DNA of 11,231 nt from an uncultured Eubacteriales bacterium. Its GTDB lineage: Bacteria > Bacillota > Clostridia > Oscillospirales > Butyricicoccaceae. Position numbers and translations under genes: made by a program. A model generated the notes under the pieces. It worked only from the letters and a program-made list of their open reading frames with translations. It ran no database searches and was not told where the DNA came from. Numbering within the stretch: the stretch's first letter is position 1; each line of letters starts with the position of its first letter. Shown here piece by piece: positions 1 through 5,978 of the stretch. Where the stretch lies: positions 1-11,231 of the forward strand of contig CAJUIK010000046.1 of assembly GCA_910585875.1 (NCBI GenBank), in the 5' to 3' direction.

Positions 1-368
1 GCGCCATAGTCTCTCTGCCCGATCGTCACATTCACTGTGTCAAACAACCCGGTATCCTCGTCGGAGACAGAATAGGCCATCTCTCCCAGCTGCTGACAAA
101 ACTGCCGGTAAATAGGGTCCATTAACGGCACGCTTTCCTCCCCTTCCTGGGCGGCGGGCAGGATATACAGCAGGTCGTTTCCCTCCTCCAAATAGGCGGC
201 GGCGGTTTCATATTCGCCGGTTTGCAGGGCAGACAGAAAATGCCCCGCGGCCTCATAGGCGTCGGCGTCTTCGGGCTGCCCCAAGCCGGTTTCCAGCTGC
301 GGGCAGCCTGCCGTCAGCCAGCACAGAAGCCCCAGAAGCGCCGGCAAAAGGGCGCGCTTCCCTCTCAT
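1..368 (-). CDS. Lipoprotein of unknown function (3' part outside window)
   Basis: Reading leftward from an ATG at 368, the frame stays open to the window edge, giving about 122 codons. The N-terminus is a lipoprotein signal peptide: MRGKR, a leucine-rich core, then the lipobox LTAGC with the lipidated Cys at about residue 22. The exported protein should therefore be anchored on the outer face of the membrane. After the Cys comes an acidic region with an amphipathic stretch (AYEAAGHFLSALQTGEYETAAAYL). This resembles the first helix of small NTF2-like/DUF4878-type clostridial lipoproteins; that likeness is my impression and was not tested. The start is set by AAGGAGG at 379-385, ten bases upstream. 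The gene lies in the same direction as the ABC importer operon, behind a terminator and a candidate promoter of its own, so it may be separately expressed. No catalytic motif is visible and no function is assigned. Confidence 0.8.
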   Translation of the reverse strand, partial: MRGKRALLPALLGLLCWLTAGCPQLETGLGQPEDADAYEAAGHFLSALQTGEYETAAAYLEEGNDLLYILPAAQEGEESVPLMDPIYRQFCQQLGEMAYSVSDEDTGLFDTVNVTIGQRDYG

Positions 369-397
369 TGTAATCGCTCCTCCTTTTGAATCTCCAT

Positions 398-409
398 CTG
401 AACGTTCAG
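398..409. repeat. Perfect 12-bp palindrome CTGAACGTTCAG
   Basis: CTGAACGTTCAG is exactly its own reverse complement. It lies between the candidate -10 box at 414-419 and the ribosome-binding site of the lipoprotein gene, so it would cover the predicted transcription start near 407. That placement suits an operator bound by a dimeric repressor. No protein is assigned to it, and a short palindrome can also occur by chance. Confidence 0.45.
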
Positions 410-413
410 TCTG

Positions 414-442
414 ATGATATCAAAAAAGCCGCCGGAAGGCAA
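414..442 (-). promoter_or_regulatory. Candidate sigmaA promoter for the lipoprotein gene
   Basis: On the minus strand the hexamers are TTGCCT (437-442, 4 of 6 matches to TTGACA) and TATCAT (414-419, 5 of 6 matches to TATAAT), separated by 17 bases. The predicted start is near 407, leaving a leader of about 40 bases before the ATG at 368. The promoter lies inside the terminator of the upstream operon, so the T-tract doubles as spacer. The -35 is weak, so the call is tentative. Confidence 0.45.
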
Positions 443-449
443 GGACGGC
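422..449 (-). terminator. Candidate rho-independent terminator of the ABC importer operon
   Basis: On the minus strand, 25 bases after the ATPase stop codon, GCCGTC (444-449) can pair with GGCGGC (428-433), with one G-U pair and a 10-base loop. Six T residues follow directly (422-427). Flanking A/G residues could extend the helix by pairing with the T-tract. The stem is short, so termination may be partial. Confidence 0.5.
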
Positions 450-473
450 CTCTACTCCAAAGAAGGTTCTGCC

Positions 474-1061
474 TTACGACAGACGATCCGGCGGATCTTC
501 TTGCAGCCGCCGCAGCGAGACGGGCTGGGCCTGAAGCAGCTCGGCGTCCTGTTCGTCGTGGGAGATTGTCAGCAGCGGTTTGGAGCCGCAGCGGCCCAAC
601 AGGCATTGAGCGGCTCGGCTTCGGGCCGCCGGATCCAAACCCTTGAAGGGCTCGTCCAGCAGCAGAGCCTGGCTGGGGCAAGCCAAGGCCCGGGCCAGAG
701 CGATCCGCCGGCGCTGCCCGCCGCTGAGGGCGCCGGGCAACGAGCCGGCCTCCTCCGCCAGCCCCAATTCTTCCAGCAAATCCAGGGCCTGAAGCTGGCT
801 GGAAACCAGCTGGATATTTTCCAACGCAGTCAAGCCGGGGATCAGCCGGTCCTCCTGAAAGACCACGCCCAGCCGGTCCGGCGCCGCAATTTGGCCGGCT
901 TGAGGCTTCAGCAGGCCGCAGAGCAGCCGCAGCAAGGTGGTTTTGCCGCCTCCCGAAGGGCCGGAAAGCAGCAGCCTTTGGCCTTCCTCCACCTGGAGAT
1001 TCAGCCGGCGCAGGATGAGAACGCCGCCATATCCAAAGGAAACCTCTTTCGCCTGTATCAT
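474..1061 (-). CDS. ABC transporter ATP-binding protein, nitrate/sulfonate/taurine-type (SsuB/TauB-like)
   Basis: This is the nucleotide-binding subunit that powers the importer formed with the adjacent permease and lipoprotein. All ATPase motifs are visible: Walker A GPSGGGKT (residues 34-41), Q-loop VFQEDRL (Gln 69), signature LSGGQ (112-116), Walker B ALLLDEP (132-138) with catalytic Glu 137, D-loop GLD, and the switch His 168 in SHDEQDAE. At 195 residues it is shorter than the roughly 250 usual for SsuB/TauB: it keeps the catalytic core and has almost no C-terminal extension. The ATG at 1061 overlaps the permease stop as TGATG. A GTG three bases upstream at 1064 is a possible alternative start. 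The purine-rich run GGAAAGGGGG just upstream can serve as ribosome-binding site. It is the last gene of the operon and is followed by a hairpin with a T-tract. The family is certain; the substrate is unknown. Confidence 0.93.
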   Translation of the reverse strand: MIQAKEVSFGYGGVLILRRLNLQVEEGQRLLLSGPSGGGKTTLLRLLCGLLKPQAGQIAAPDRLGVVFQEDRLIPGLTALENIQLVSSQLQALDLLEELGLAEEAGSLPGALSGGQRRRIALARALACPSQALLLDEPFKGLDPAARSRAAQCLLGRCGSKPLLTISHDEQDAELLQAQPVSLRRLQEDPPDRLS

Positions 1062-1825
1062 CACGCCCCCTTTCCGGCGCCTCGGTCAATCAAGGCAGCG
1101 GCGCCTTTTTCCATAGCCAGGGAAAGCAGGATAATCGCCGCCGTCCAGGCAAATAAATCGACAGTTTCCAGAGCCACTTTGGCGTTATAGAGCTGCCCGC
1201 CGATGGTCCCGGCGGAAACGGCCAGCGCCTCCGCCGCCGCGCCGGCCTTCCAGGCGAAGCCCAGCCCCGCCCGAAGAGCCGCCAACCCATAGGGCCTCAA
1301 CACCGGCAGATAGATATGCCGAAAAACCTGCCGCCGGGAAAACCGGTAGACCTGGGCCATTTCCAACAGCAGCGGATCCGCCGCCGCCAAGCCTTGAACA
1401 ATGTTTTCGTAGGCCAGGGGCGTAGTCATCAAAAAGGCGATGAACAGGGACAGCCGCCGGGCGGGCAGCCACACCAAGGCCAGGATGACGAAAGAAGTCA
1501 CCGGCGCCGCTTTGACTAAGGCCAGCGGCAGCTGAACTAGGGCCCGGACAAACCGGCAGACAAAAGCCGCGGCCGCCAACCCGCCGCCGACGGCCAGCCC
1601 CAGAACAAACCCGCCCAAAATATGGCCCAGGGAGCGGCAGACGGATTCCCAGAAGAATCCTTGCCCCGCCAGCTGGGCCAACCGGCGGAAAACCGCCCCC
1701 GGCCCGGGCAGCAGCAGCGGCAGATCCAACCGCCAGGAGGCCAAGCTCCATACAAACAGCCACGTCGCCGCCGCCAGCAGCCAGGCTTTCCAGCCCGGCT
1801 TATTGCCCCTGGTAATAGAACTCAT
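1061..1825 (-). CDS. ABC transporter permease, nitrate/sulfonate/taurine-type (SsuC/TauC-like)
   Basis: A 254-residue integral membrane protein of the BPD_transp_1 family. Hydrophobic segments lie near residues 14-30, 66-89, 97-120, 125-137, 181-205 and 223-240. The cytoplasmic EAA-type coupling loop is recognisable at about 154-185 (LLEMAQVYRFSRRQVFRHIY, then LPVLRPYGLAALRAG) and would dock on the ATPase. The ATG at 1825 is the only plausible start: upstream the frame has no nearby ATG, GTG or TTG. It lies 26 bases inside the 3' end of the binding-protein gene. An AGGAG abuts the ATG with no spacer, so initiation probably depends on ribosomes finishing the upstream gene. The downstream ATPase gene overlaps its stop codon. 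Whether it works as a homodimer is inferred from the single permease gene. Substrate unknown. Confidence 0.92.
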   Translation of the reverse strand: MSSITRGNKPGWKAWLLAAATWLFVWSLASWRLDLPLLLPGPGAVFRRLAQLAGQGFFWESVCRSLGHILGGFVLGLAVGGGLAAAAFVCRFVRALVQLPLALVKAAPVTSFVILALVWLPARRLSLFIAFLMTTPLAYENIVQGLAAADPLLLEMAQVYRFSRRQVFRHIYLPVLRPYGLAALRAGLGFAWKAGAAAEALAVSAGTIGGQLYNAKVALETVDLFAWTAAIILLSLAMEKGAAALIDRGAGKGA

Positions 1826-2876
1826 CTCCTGGCAACTGGCCCCCCACGGCCGCCGGGTCCGCCTCCATCAGCACCTGGTAAAATCCCTCCGCTTTGGCGC
1901 GCATTTCCTCCCCTGTGATGAACACAATGTTGCATTGGGGCAGGGCTTTTTGAGCCACGGCGGCTTTGACGATATCGTTTTTCTCAATCAGCGCCGCCGC
2001 CTGCTCCAGGTTGGCTTCGTCGGTCACATAGGCCGCGCTGGCGCCGTATTCCTCCATCAGCGTTTCCAATGCCTGGGGATGCTGCTGGGCAAACTCCTGG
2101 CGGACAATCAGGCAGCCCATGGTCAAAGCGCTTTTGCCCTGAGCGGCCTGATCCCAAAGCTCGGTCAGATCCAAAGCGACCCGAAGGCTTTCATTCTGGG
2201 CCAAGGCGCTGGTCACAAAGGGTTGGGGCAGCAGAGCCAAATCCGCCTGGCCCGAGGCCAGCAGCGCCGCCAGCTCAGCGTGCTCCGTTTTGTATTCCAC
2301 CTGAACGTCCTGCCCCGGCGTCAGGCCGTTTTGAGTCAGCACATAATTCAGGGCGTATTCCGGCGTGGAGCCTTTGCCTGTGGCGTAAATCGTCCGGCCC
2401 CGCAGATCTTCCGCCGATTGAATCTGGTCGCCGCTTTCCACCAGGTAGAGGACGCCCAGGGTGTTCAGCGCAGCCAGACGCACCTGGCCCTTGGTTTTGT
2501 TGTAGAGCACGGCGGCCAGATTGGCGGGCACGGCGGCTACGTCGTATTCGCCGGTCACGATACCGCCGGAGATTTCATCCGGCGCGCCGGCCAAGGTGAA
2601 TTCATAGCTGCCTTGGCTTTGGCCTTGGGCGGCGTCCTCCATCCATTTGACCATCCCCATGGCGGTGGGGCCTTTCAGCGCCGCCACCCGGACGGTAACG
2701 CCCTCCTCCGGCTGATCCGCCGGAGCCTGGCCCCCTTCCGGGCTGTCCTGGGGCTTATCCTGGTCCTGGCTTTGAACCTGATCCTGTTCCTGGGGCGGCT
2801 GCTCCTGTTTCTGGCATCCCGCCAGCGAAAAGATCGTCAGGCCGGCCAGCAGCAGGCCGAGCAATTTCCGTTTCAT
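1800..2876 (-). CDS. ABC transporter substrate-binding lipoprotein, NMT1/SsuA-like
   Basis: The extracytoplasmic receptor of the importer, 358 residues. Residues 1-21 are a lipoprotein signal peptide ending in the lipobox SLAGC, with lipidation at Cys 21. Residues 22-59 form a low-complexity linker dominated by Gln, Glu, Asp and Pro, a tether between membrane and binding domain. The folded part begins at about residue 60 (VTVRVAALKGPTAMGMVKWM). It has the NMT1/TauA-type layout: a DVAAVPANLAA segment, an EDLRGRTIYATGKGSTPEY segment in the hinge region, and ADLALLPQPFVTSAL. The start is firm: AAGGAGG at 2884-2890, seven bases upstream, and a 4-bp ATGA overlap with the regulator gene. Members of this class bind nitrate, sulfonates, taurine, thiamine precursors and other small organic molecules. 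I cannot tell which applies here. Confidence 0.92.
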   Translation of the reverse strand: MKRKLLGLLLAGLTIFSLAGCQKQEQPPQEQDQVQSQDQDKPQDSPEGGQAPADQPEEGVTVRVAALKGPTAMGMVKWMEDAAQGQSQGSYEFTLAGAPDEISGGIVTGEYDVAAVPANLAAVLYNKTKGQVRLAALNTLGVLYLVESGDQIQSAEDLRGRTIYATGKGSTPEYALNYVLTQNGLTPGQDVQVEYKTEHAELAALLASGQADLALLPQPFVTSALAQNESLRVALDLTELWDQAAQGKSALTMGCLIVRQEFAQQHPQALETLMEEYGASAAYVTDEANLEQAAALIEKNDIVKAAVAQKALPQCNIVFITGEEMRAKAEGFYQVLMEADPAAVGGQLPGDEFYYQGQ

Positions 2877-3550
2877 TCTGTTTCCTCCTTTTGAATATGG
2901 GGGCGAGCCGCCCGTTCCAGGGCTTCTCTATCCAACAAAGCGATCCGGCTCCCTTGGCGGGCCAAGCAGCCCTGGCGCTCCAACGCGTCCAGCGCCCGAT
3001 AGAGGGAAGCCCGGCCCAGGTTGAGCTCGCCGGCCAGGCTGGTGTAATTCACCGACTGGAGCTCCTGTTCCTTTTGCAGCAGCCACCGGGCCGCCCGGGC
3101 CTGGGCCGTGGGGGTGGTAAAACTGCCGATTTTATCGTTGAGAAACTGGATGCGCTGGGATAAAAAGGCGATATAATTCCGGGCGATCCGGGGGTTTTGC
3201 GCGAACATTTTCTCCAACTGCCCGTCGGTGTAAAAAGCCGCGGCCGTCTTCCCCTGGGCCACAATCCGGCTGACATACCGCTGGGCGGGGTTGAACAGCG
3301 CGGCCGCGCCGAAACAGCCCCCGGGACCCAGCAGGTTCAGCGGCGCCCCCGACGGGCTGTAAATCCGGGCGCCTCCTTCCAGCAGCAAGCCGATGGCCCG
3401 GCGAAATCGACAGGCGGAATAGATGATCTGCCCGTCTTCAAATACCTGCTTCTCCCCCCAAGCGGCGAATAAGGCGGCCTGTTCCGACGGAATGTCCGCC
3501 AGCAAAAAGCTGCCCTGCACCGCCTGGATTTCCTTTGGTTCCAGCTTCAT
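2873..3550 (-). CDS. Crp/Fnr-family transcriptional regulator
   Basis: About 225 residues. The N-terminal half is a cyclic-nucleotide-binding-type beta barrel (roughly residues 25-115, including LLGPGGCFGAAALFNPAQRY). A long dimerisation helix follows (about 118-155), then a winged helix-turn-helix (YTSLAGELNLGRASLYRALD, recognition helix GRASLYRAL). The barrel lacks the Glu...Arg-Ser/Thr signature used to hold cAMP in Crp, and there is no N-terminal four-Cys cluster as in Fnr, so the signal is unknown. I chose the ATG at 3550 because GGAGGG (3558-3563) precedes it by seven bases. An in-frame ATG at 3565 has no such site and sits inside the operator-like dyad. The gene leads the importer operon and shares ATGA with the binding-protein gene. 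It probably controls its own operon; that is inferred from position and the dyad at its promoter. Confidence 0.9.
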   Translation of the reverse strand: MKLEPKEIQAVQGSFLLADIPSEQAALFAAWGEKQVFEDGQIIYSACRFRRAIGLLLEGGARIYSPSGAPLNLLGPGGCFGAAALFNPAQRYVSRIVAQGKTAAAFYTDGQLEKMFAQNPRIARNYIAFLSQRIQFLNDKIGSFTTPTAQARAARWLLQKEQELQSVNYTSLAGELNLGRASLYRALDALERQGCLARQGSRIALLDREALERAARPHIQKEETE

Positions 3551-3564
3551 GTCCCGTCCCTCCA

Positions 3565-3580
3565 TGTCTCATTTGAGACA
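3565..3580. promoter_or_regulatory. Candidate operator of the Crp/Fnr-family regulator
   Basis: TGTCTCATTTGAGACA is an inverted repeat with 7-bp arms (TGTCTCA and TGAGACA) around a central TT. Length and symmetry fit the 14-16 bp dyads bound by Crp/Fnr proteins, although the half-site differs from both Crp (TGTGA) and Fnr (TTGAT). It begins six bases downstream of the -10 box of the regulator's own promoter and covers the predicted transcription start near 3579. A protein bound there would block RNA polymerase, so negative autoregulation is the simplest reading. Confidence 0.7.
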
Positions 3581-3585
3581 ATCGA

Positions 3586-3614
3586 AGTATACCCGATCGC
3601 CGGCCCGCTGTCAA
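3586..3614 (-). promoter_or_regulatory. sigmaA-type promoter of the regulator-importer operon
   Basis: On the minus strand a perfect TTGACA (3609-3614) is followed after exactly 17 bases by TATACT (3586-3591, 5 of 6 matches to TATAAT). The predicted start is near 3579, giving a leader of about 29 bases before the ATG at 3550. The promoter is close to consensus and would be strong unless repressed, which fits the dyad just downstream. Confidence 0.8.
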
Positions 3615-3689
3615 TCCCCCGCCTGCAAAAGCCCTAAAAAAACCGTCAGAAGCCGGCCTGAGTTTGCTTTCTTCCCTGATAAAATAATT

Positions 3690-3726
3690 TTGTGCAATCT
3701 GCCCTTTTTTTCGTCATTTTGCACAA
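3690..3726. repeat. Pair of TTGNNCAA dyads (inverted repeat TTGTGCAA / TTGCACAA)
   Basis: TTGTGCAA (3690-3697) and TTGCACAA (3719-3726) are exact reverse complements of each other, and each is itself a TTG-NN-CAA dyad. Their starts are 29 bases apart, and both lie between the two divergent promoters, upstream of the plus-strand -35 box at 3743. From a predicted start near 3778 they are centred at about -84 and -55, a usual region for activator binding. They could also form a hairpin with a 21-base loop. No binding protein is assigned. Confidence 0.45.
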
Positions 3727-3742
3727 GTTTGCCCCAGCGGAA

Positions 3743-3771
3743 TTGACAACGGTTCTTTGCCAGATTAAAAT
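3743..3771 (+). promoter_or_regulatory. sigmaA-type promoter of the peptide utilisation operon
   Basis: A perfect TTGACA (3743-3748) and TAAAAT (3766-3771, 5 of 6 matches) are separated by 17 bases. The predicted start is near 3778, giving a leader of about 38 bases before the hydrolase ATG. A perfect TATAAT also occurs at 3777-3782, but no -35 lies at a suitable distance from it. No other convincing promoter was seen in the short gaps downstream, so this one probably serves the genes from 3816 onward. Confidence 0.75.
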
Positions 3772-3815
3772 CAGTATATAATGTTATAGGAAGACTGAAA
3801 CTGGGAGGTCGAGAG

Positions 3816-4637
3816 ATGGTTTTGGATGTTTTGTCGATTTTGTCAGCGGATCCGGCCGTGATTTCTGTGGAGGAGCAACGGCCTGAAGAGCCCTTTGCCG
3901 GCGCCGTCCGCCTGTTTTCCCTGTTTTATCGCAGCGACGGCCTGCGGGTGGCCGGGTATCTGTCCGTCCCCAAGGAGGCGGACGGGCCGGCGCCGGCGGT
4001 GATTTTCAACCGGGGCGGCAACCGGGAATTCGGCCTGCTGCACCCCAATGGGGTCTGCCGTTTGTCCGCCCGGGGCTATGTCGCCTTGGGCAGCCAGTAC
4101 CGGGGCAACGGCGGAGGCGAAGGCCAGGAGGAATTCGGCGGCGCGGAAATCAACGACGTGATCGCCCTTGTGGACCTGTGCCAGCGTCTGCCTTTTGTCA
4201 AACAGGGCGGCGTCTATATGCAGGGCCATTCCCGGGGCGGCATGACCACGTACCTCTGCTGCGCCCGGGACAGCCGTATCAAAGCCGCCGCCGTCGGCGC
4301 GGGCATGAGCGACTGTGTCCTGATGTACAACAGCAGGGAGCAGAGCATGAAAGACGTGTTCCACGATCTGGTGGGCGGCTCGCCGGAGCAGCTGCCCGAA
4401 GCTTTCCGCGCCCGTTCCGCCGTCTGCTGGCCGGAGAAAATCCTGTCTCCCGTGCTGCTCTGCCAGGGAACCGACGACTGGCGGGTGGTCCCCCAGCAGG
4501 CCTACGATATGGACGCGGCGCTGACCCGGGCGGGCAAGGAACATAAGCTGATTGTCTACCCCGGCGCGGACCACTCTCTGCGGGGGACCAGCTATCTGGA
4601 CGACGTGGTCCAATGGTTCCAAGCCCACCCCTTCTAA
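3816..4637 (+). CDS. Alpha/beta hydrolase, S9 (prolyl oligopeptidase)-like / dienelactone hydrolase-like
   Basis: A 273-residue single-domain serine hydrolase with no signal peptide or membrane segment, hence cytoplasmic. The catalytic triad is visible: nucleophile Ser 139 in the elbow GHSRGGM (137-143), acid Asp 220 or 221 in GTDDWRVVP (an arrangement typical of S9 peptidases), and His 253 in PGADHSL. The early segment AVIFNRGGNREFG supplies the oxyanion-hole region, and YRGNGGGEGQEEFGG is the usual loop before the helix leading to the nucleophile. There is no beta-propeller domain, so it is far shorter than true prolyl oligopeptidases. Start: GGGAGGT at 3803-3809, six bases upstream. It is first in the operon, with a cysteine aminopeptidase and a peptide importer behind it, which favours a peptidase or peptide-ester hydrolase role. 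An esterase role cannot be excluded from sequence. Confidence 0.87.
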   Translation: MVLDVLSILSADPAVISVEEQRPEEPFAGAVRLFSLFYRSDGLRVAGYLSVPKEADGPAPAVIFNRGGNREFGLLHPNGVCRLSARGYVALGSQYRGNGGGEGQEEFGGAEINDVIALVDLCQRLPFVKQGGVYMQGHSRGGMTTYLCCARDSRIKAAAVGAGMSDCVLMYNSREQSMKDVFHDLVGGSPEQLPEAFRARSAVCWPEKILSPVLLCQGTDDWRVVPQQAYDMDAALTRAGKEHKLIVYPGADHSLRGTSYLDDVVQWFQAHPF

Positions 4638-4673
4638 CAGCTTTTCACGATTGGACGAAAGGAGCGTCTTGAT

Positions 4674-5978
4674 ATGGCAAATACTGTATCTCAAGAATTT
4701 TTACGGGAGTGCCGCCAGAACTGGCAAAAGGATGTCCAAGGGCGGCAAACCGCCAACGCCATGGTGAAAAACGGCCCGCTGCTCTCCGCCATGGATTGGG
4801 AAATCCCCCGCCGCCTGCCCTTTTCCTTCTCGGTGGACGTGTGGAACGAGGGTGTGACAGACCAGGGCGAGAGCTTGCGCTGCTGGGCCTTCGCTTCGCT
4901 GAACGTAGTCCGGCAAGCGATCAAACGGGCGCTGAACCTGACGGAGCAGAACTTTGAGCTTTCCCAAAACTTTATCTATTTTTACGATCAGCTGGAAAAA
5001 AGCGCCGACTTCTTGGCCGATATGGCGGAAATGGCGGAGCTGCCGCTGAACAGCCCCCAAGTCCAGGGCAGGCTGCGCCGGCCCATCATGGACAACGGCC
5101 AATGGTTCACCTTTGCCAAGCTGGCGGACAAATACGGCGTGGTTCCCAAATTCGCCATGCCGGATACCCAGTGTTCGCCGGACACCAAGTATGTCACCCG
5201 AATCTTAGGCGATAAGTTGCGGCTGGGCGCCAAACTGCTGCGGGAGTCAAAGCCAGAGGAACGGGAAGATGTCCAGCGCCGAGAGCTGGCGGAGATTTAC
5301 GGCATTTTATGCCGTTTCCTGGGCCAGCCGCCGGAAACCTTTGATTTTTCCTTCCGCACAGCAGACGGCCAGTACCGCCGGCTGACCGGCCTGACGCCCT
5401 TGGAGTTCTTCCGCCAATACGGCGGCGTGGATATTCGGCGGCATATGACTATCATCCACCACCCGCTGCCCGAGCGGCCCTATGGCAAGGTCTATACCGC
5501 CAACCAAGACGGAGAAGACGATGTGACAAAGCGGCTGAACTTGGATATTGAAACCATCAAAAAGCTGGTTATCACCCAGCTTCAGGGCGGCGACCAGGTG
5601 GTAATGGGCTGCGACGTGGCCAAACAATCCCACAAGCCCACCGGCTATATGCACAAAAACCTGCTGGACTACGAAACCGCTTTCGGCGCCCGGCTGACCA
5701 TGTCCAAGGCGGACCGCATCCGGTACAAGGGCACGGCGGCGACCCATATCATGACTTTCAGCGGCGTGGAGCTGGACGAAACCGGCGCCCCTGTCCGCTG
5801 GAAGGTCCACAACAGCTACGGTCCCCAGATGGGCATTCAGGGCCACTATGTGATGGACGACAGCTGGTTCGACGAGTATGTGCTCAGCGTGGTGATTGAG
5901 AAAAAATATGCGTCGCCGGAGATTGTGGCCGCCTACGAGTCCGCCCCTGAAATCATGGACCCGGGCGAGCTCTACTGA
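4674..5978 (+). CDS. pepC: C1B-family cysteine aminopeptidase (PepC / bleomycin hydrolase)
   Basis: 434 residues, the usual length for PepC/bleomycin hydrolase, and cytoplasmic (no signal peptide). These enzymes form a barrel with inward-facing active sites and remove N-terminal residues from peptides. Visible active-site residues are oxyanion Gln 64 and nucleophile Cys 70 in TDQGESLRCWAFASLN, His 358 in ATHIMTF, and Asn 380 in VHNSYG. GHYVMDDSWFDEYV near 390-403 is a family hallmark. Two departures stand out. The residue two before the Cys is Leu, where the family normally has Gly (SGRCW). The C-terminal tail ends MDPGELY where classical PepC ends in a WDPMGALA-like sequence; that tail enters the active site and sets exopeptidase specificity. 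Start: AAAGGAG at 4658-4664, nine bases upstream. It sits between the hydrolase and the peptide-binding protein, fitting a role in digesting imported peptides. Confidence 0.92.
   Translation: MANTVSQEFLRECRQNWQKDVQGRQTANAMVKNGPLLSAMDWEIPRRLPFSFSVDVWNEGVTDQGESLRCWAFASLNVVRQAIKRALNLTEQNFELSQNFIYFYDQLEKSADFLADMAEMAELPLNSPQVQGRLRRPIMDNGQWFTFAKLADKYGVVPKFAMPDTQCSPDTKYVTRILGDKLRLGAKLLRESKPEEREDVQRRELAEIYGILCRFLGQPPETFDFSFRTADGQYRRLTGLTPLEFFRQYGGVDIRRHMTIIHHPLPERPYGKVYTANQDGEDDVTKRLNLDIETIKKLVITQLQGGDQVVMGCDVAKQSHKPTGYMHKNLLDYETAFGARLTMSKADRIRYKGTAATHIMTFSGVELDETGAPVRWKVHNSYGPQMGIQGHYVMDDSWFDEYVLSVVIEKKYASPEIVAAYESAPEIMDPGELY

Noticed and set aside
1803..2894. A 363-codon plus-strand frame opposite the substrate-binding lipoprotein gene
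   Set aside because: It is an antisense shadow: the minus-strand gene has a lipobox, conserved family segments and a good ribosome-binding site, while this frame has no recognisable family.
3551..3565. Upstream in-frame ATG at 3565 as the start of the Crp/Fnr-family regulator
   Set aside because: It has no Shine-Dalgarno sequence, lies within about 15 bases of the predicted transcription start and inside the dyad; the ATG at 3550 has GGAGGG at seven bases.
3615..3742. A small gene or RNA in the divergent spacer
   Set aside because: No frame with a ribosome-binding site was found, and A/T runs such as CCCTTTTTTT are not preceded by a stable stem; only the TTGNNCAA dyads stand out.
3777..3782. 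Perfect TATAAT as the main -10 box of the peptide operon
   Set aside because: It is 28 bases from the TTGACA box, and the nearest other -35-like hexamer (TTGCCA, 3757-3762) is only 14 bases away; TAAAAT at 3766-3771 has the right 17-base spacing.
3843..4694. A 283-codon minus-strand frame opposite the alpha/beta hydrolase
   Set aside because: The plus-strand frame has an intact Ser-Asp-His triad and promoter; the antisense product is His/Gly/Arg-rich with no motif.
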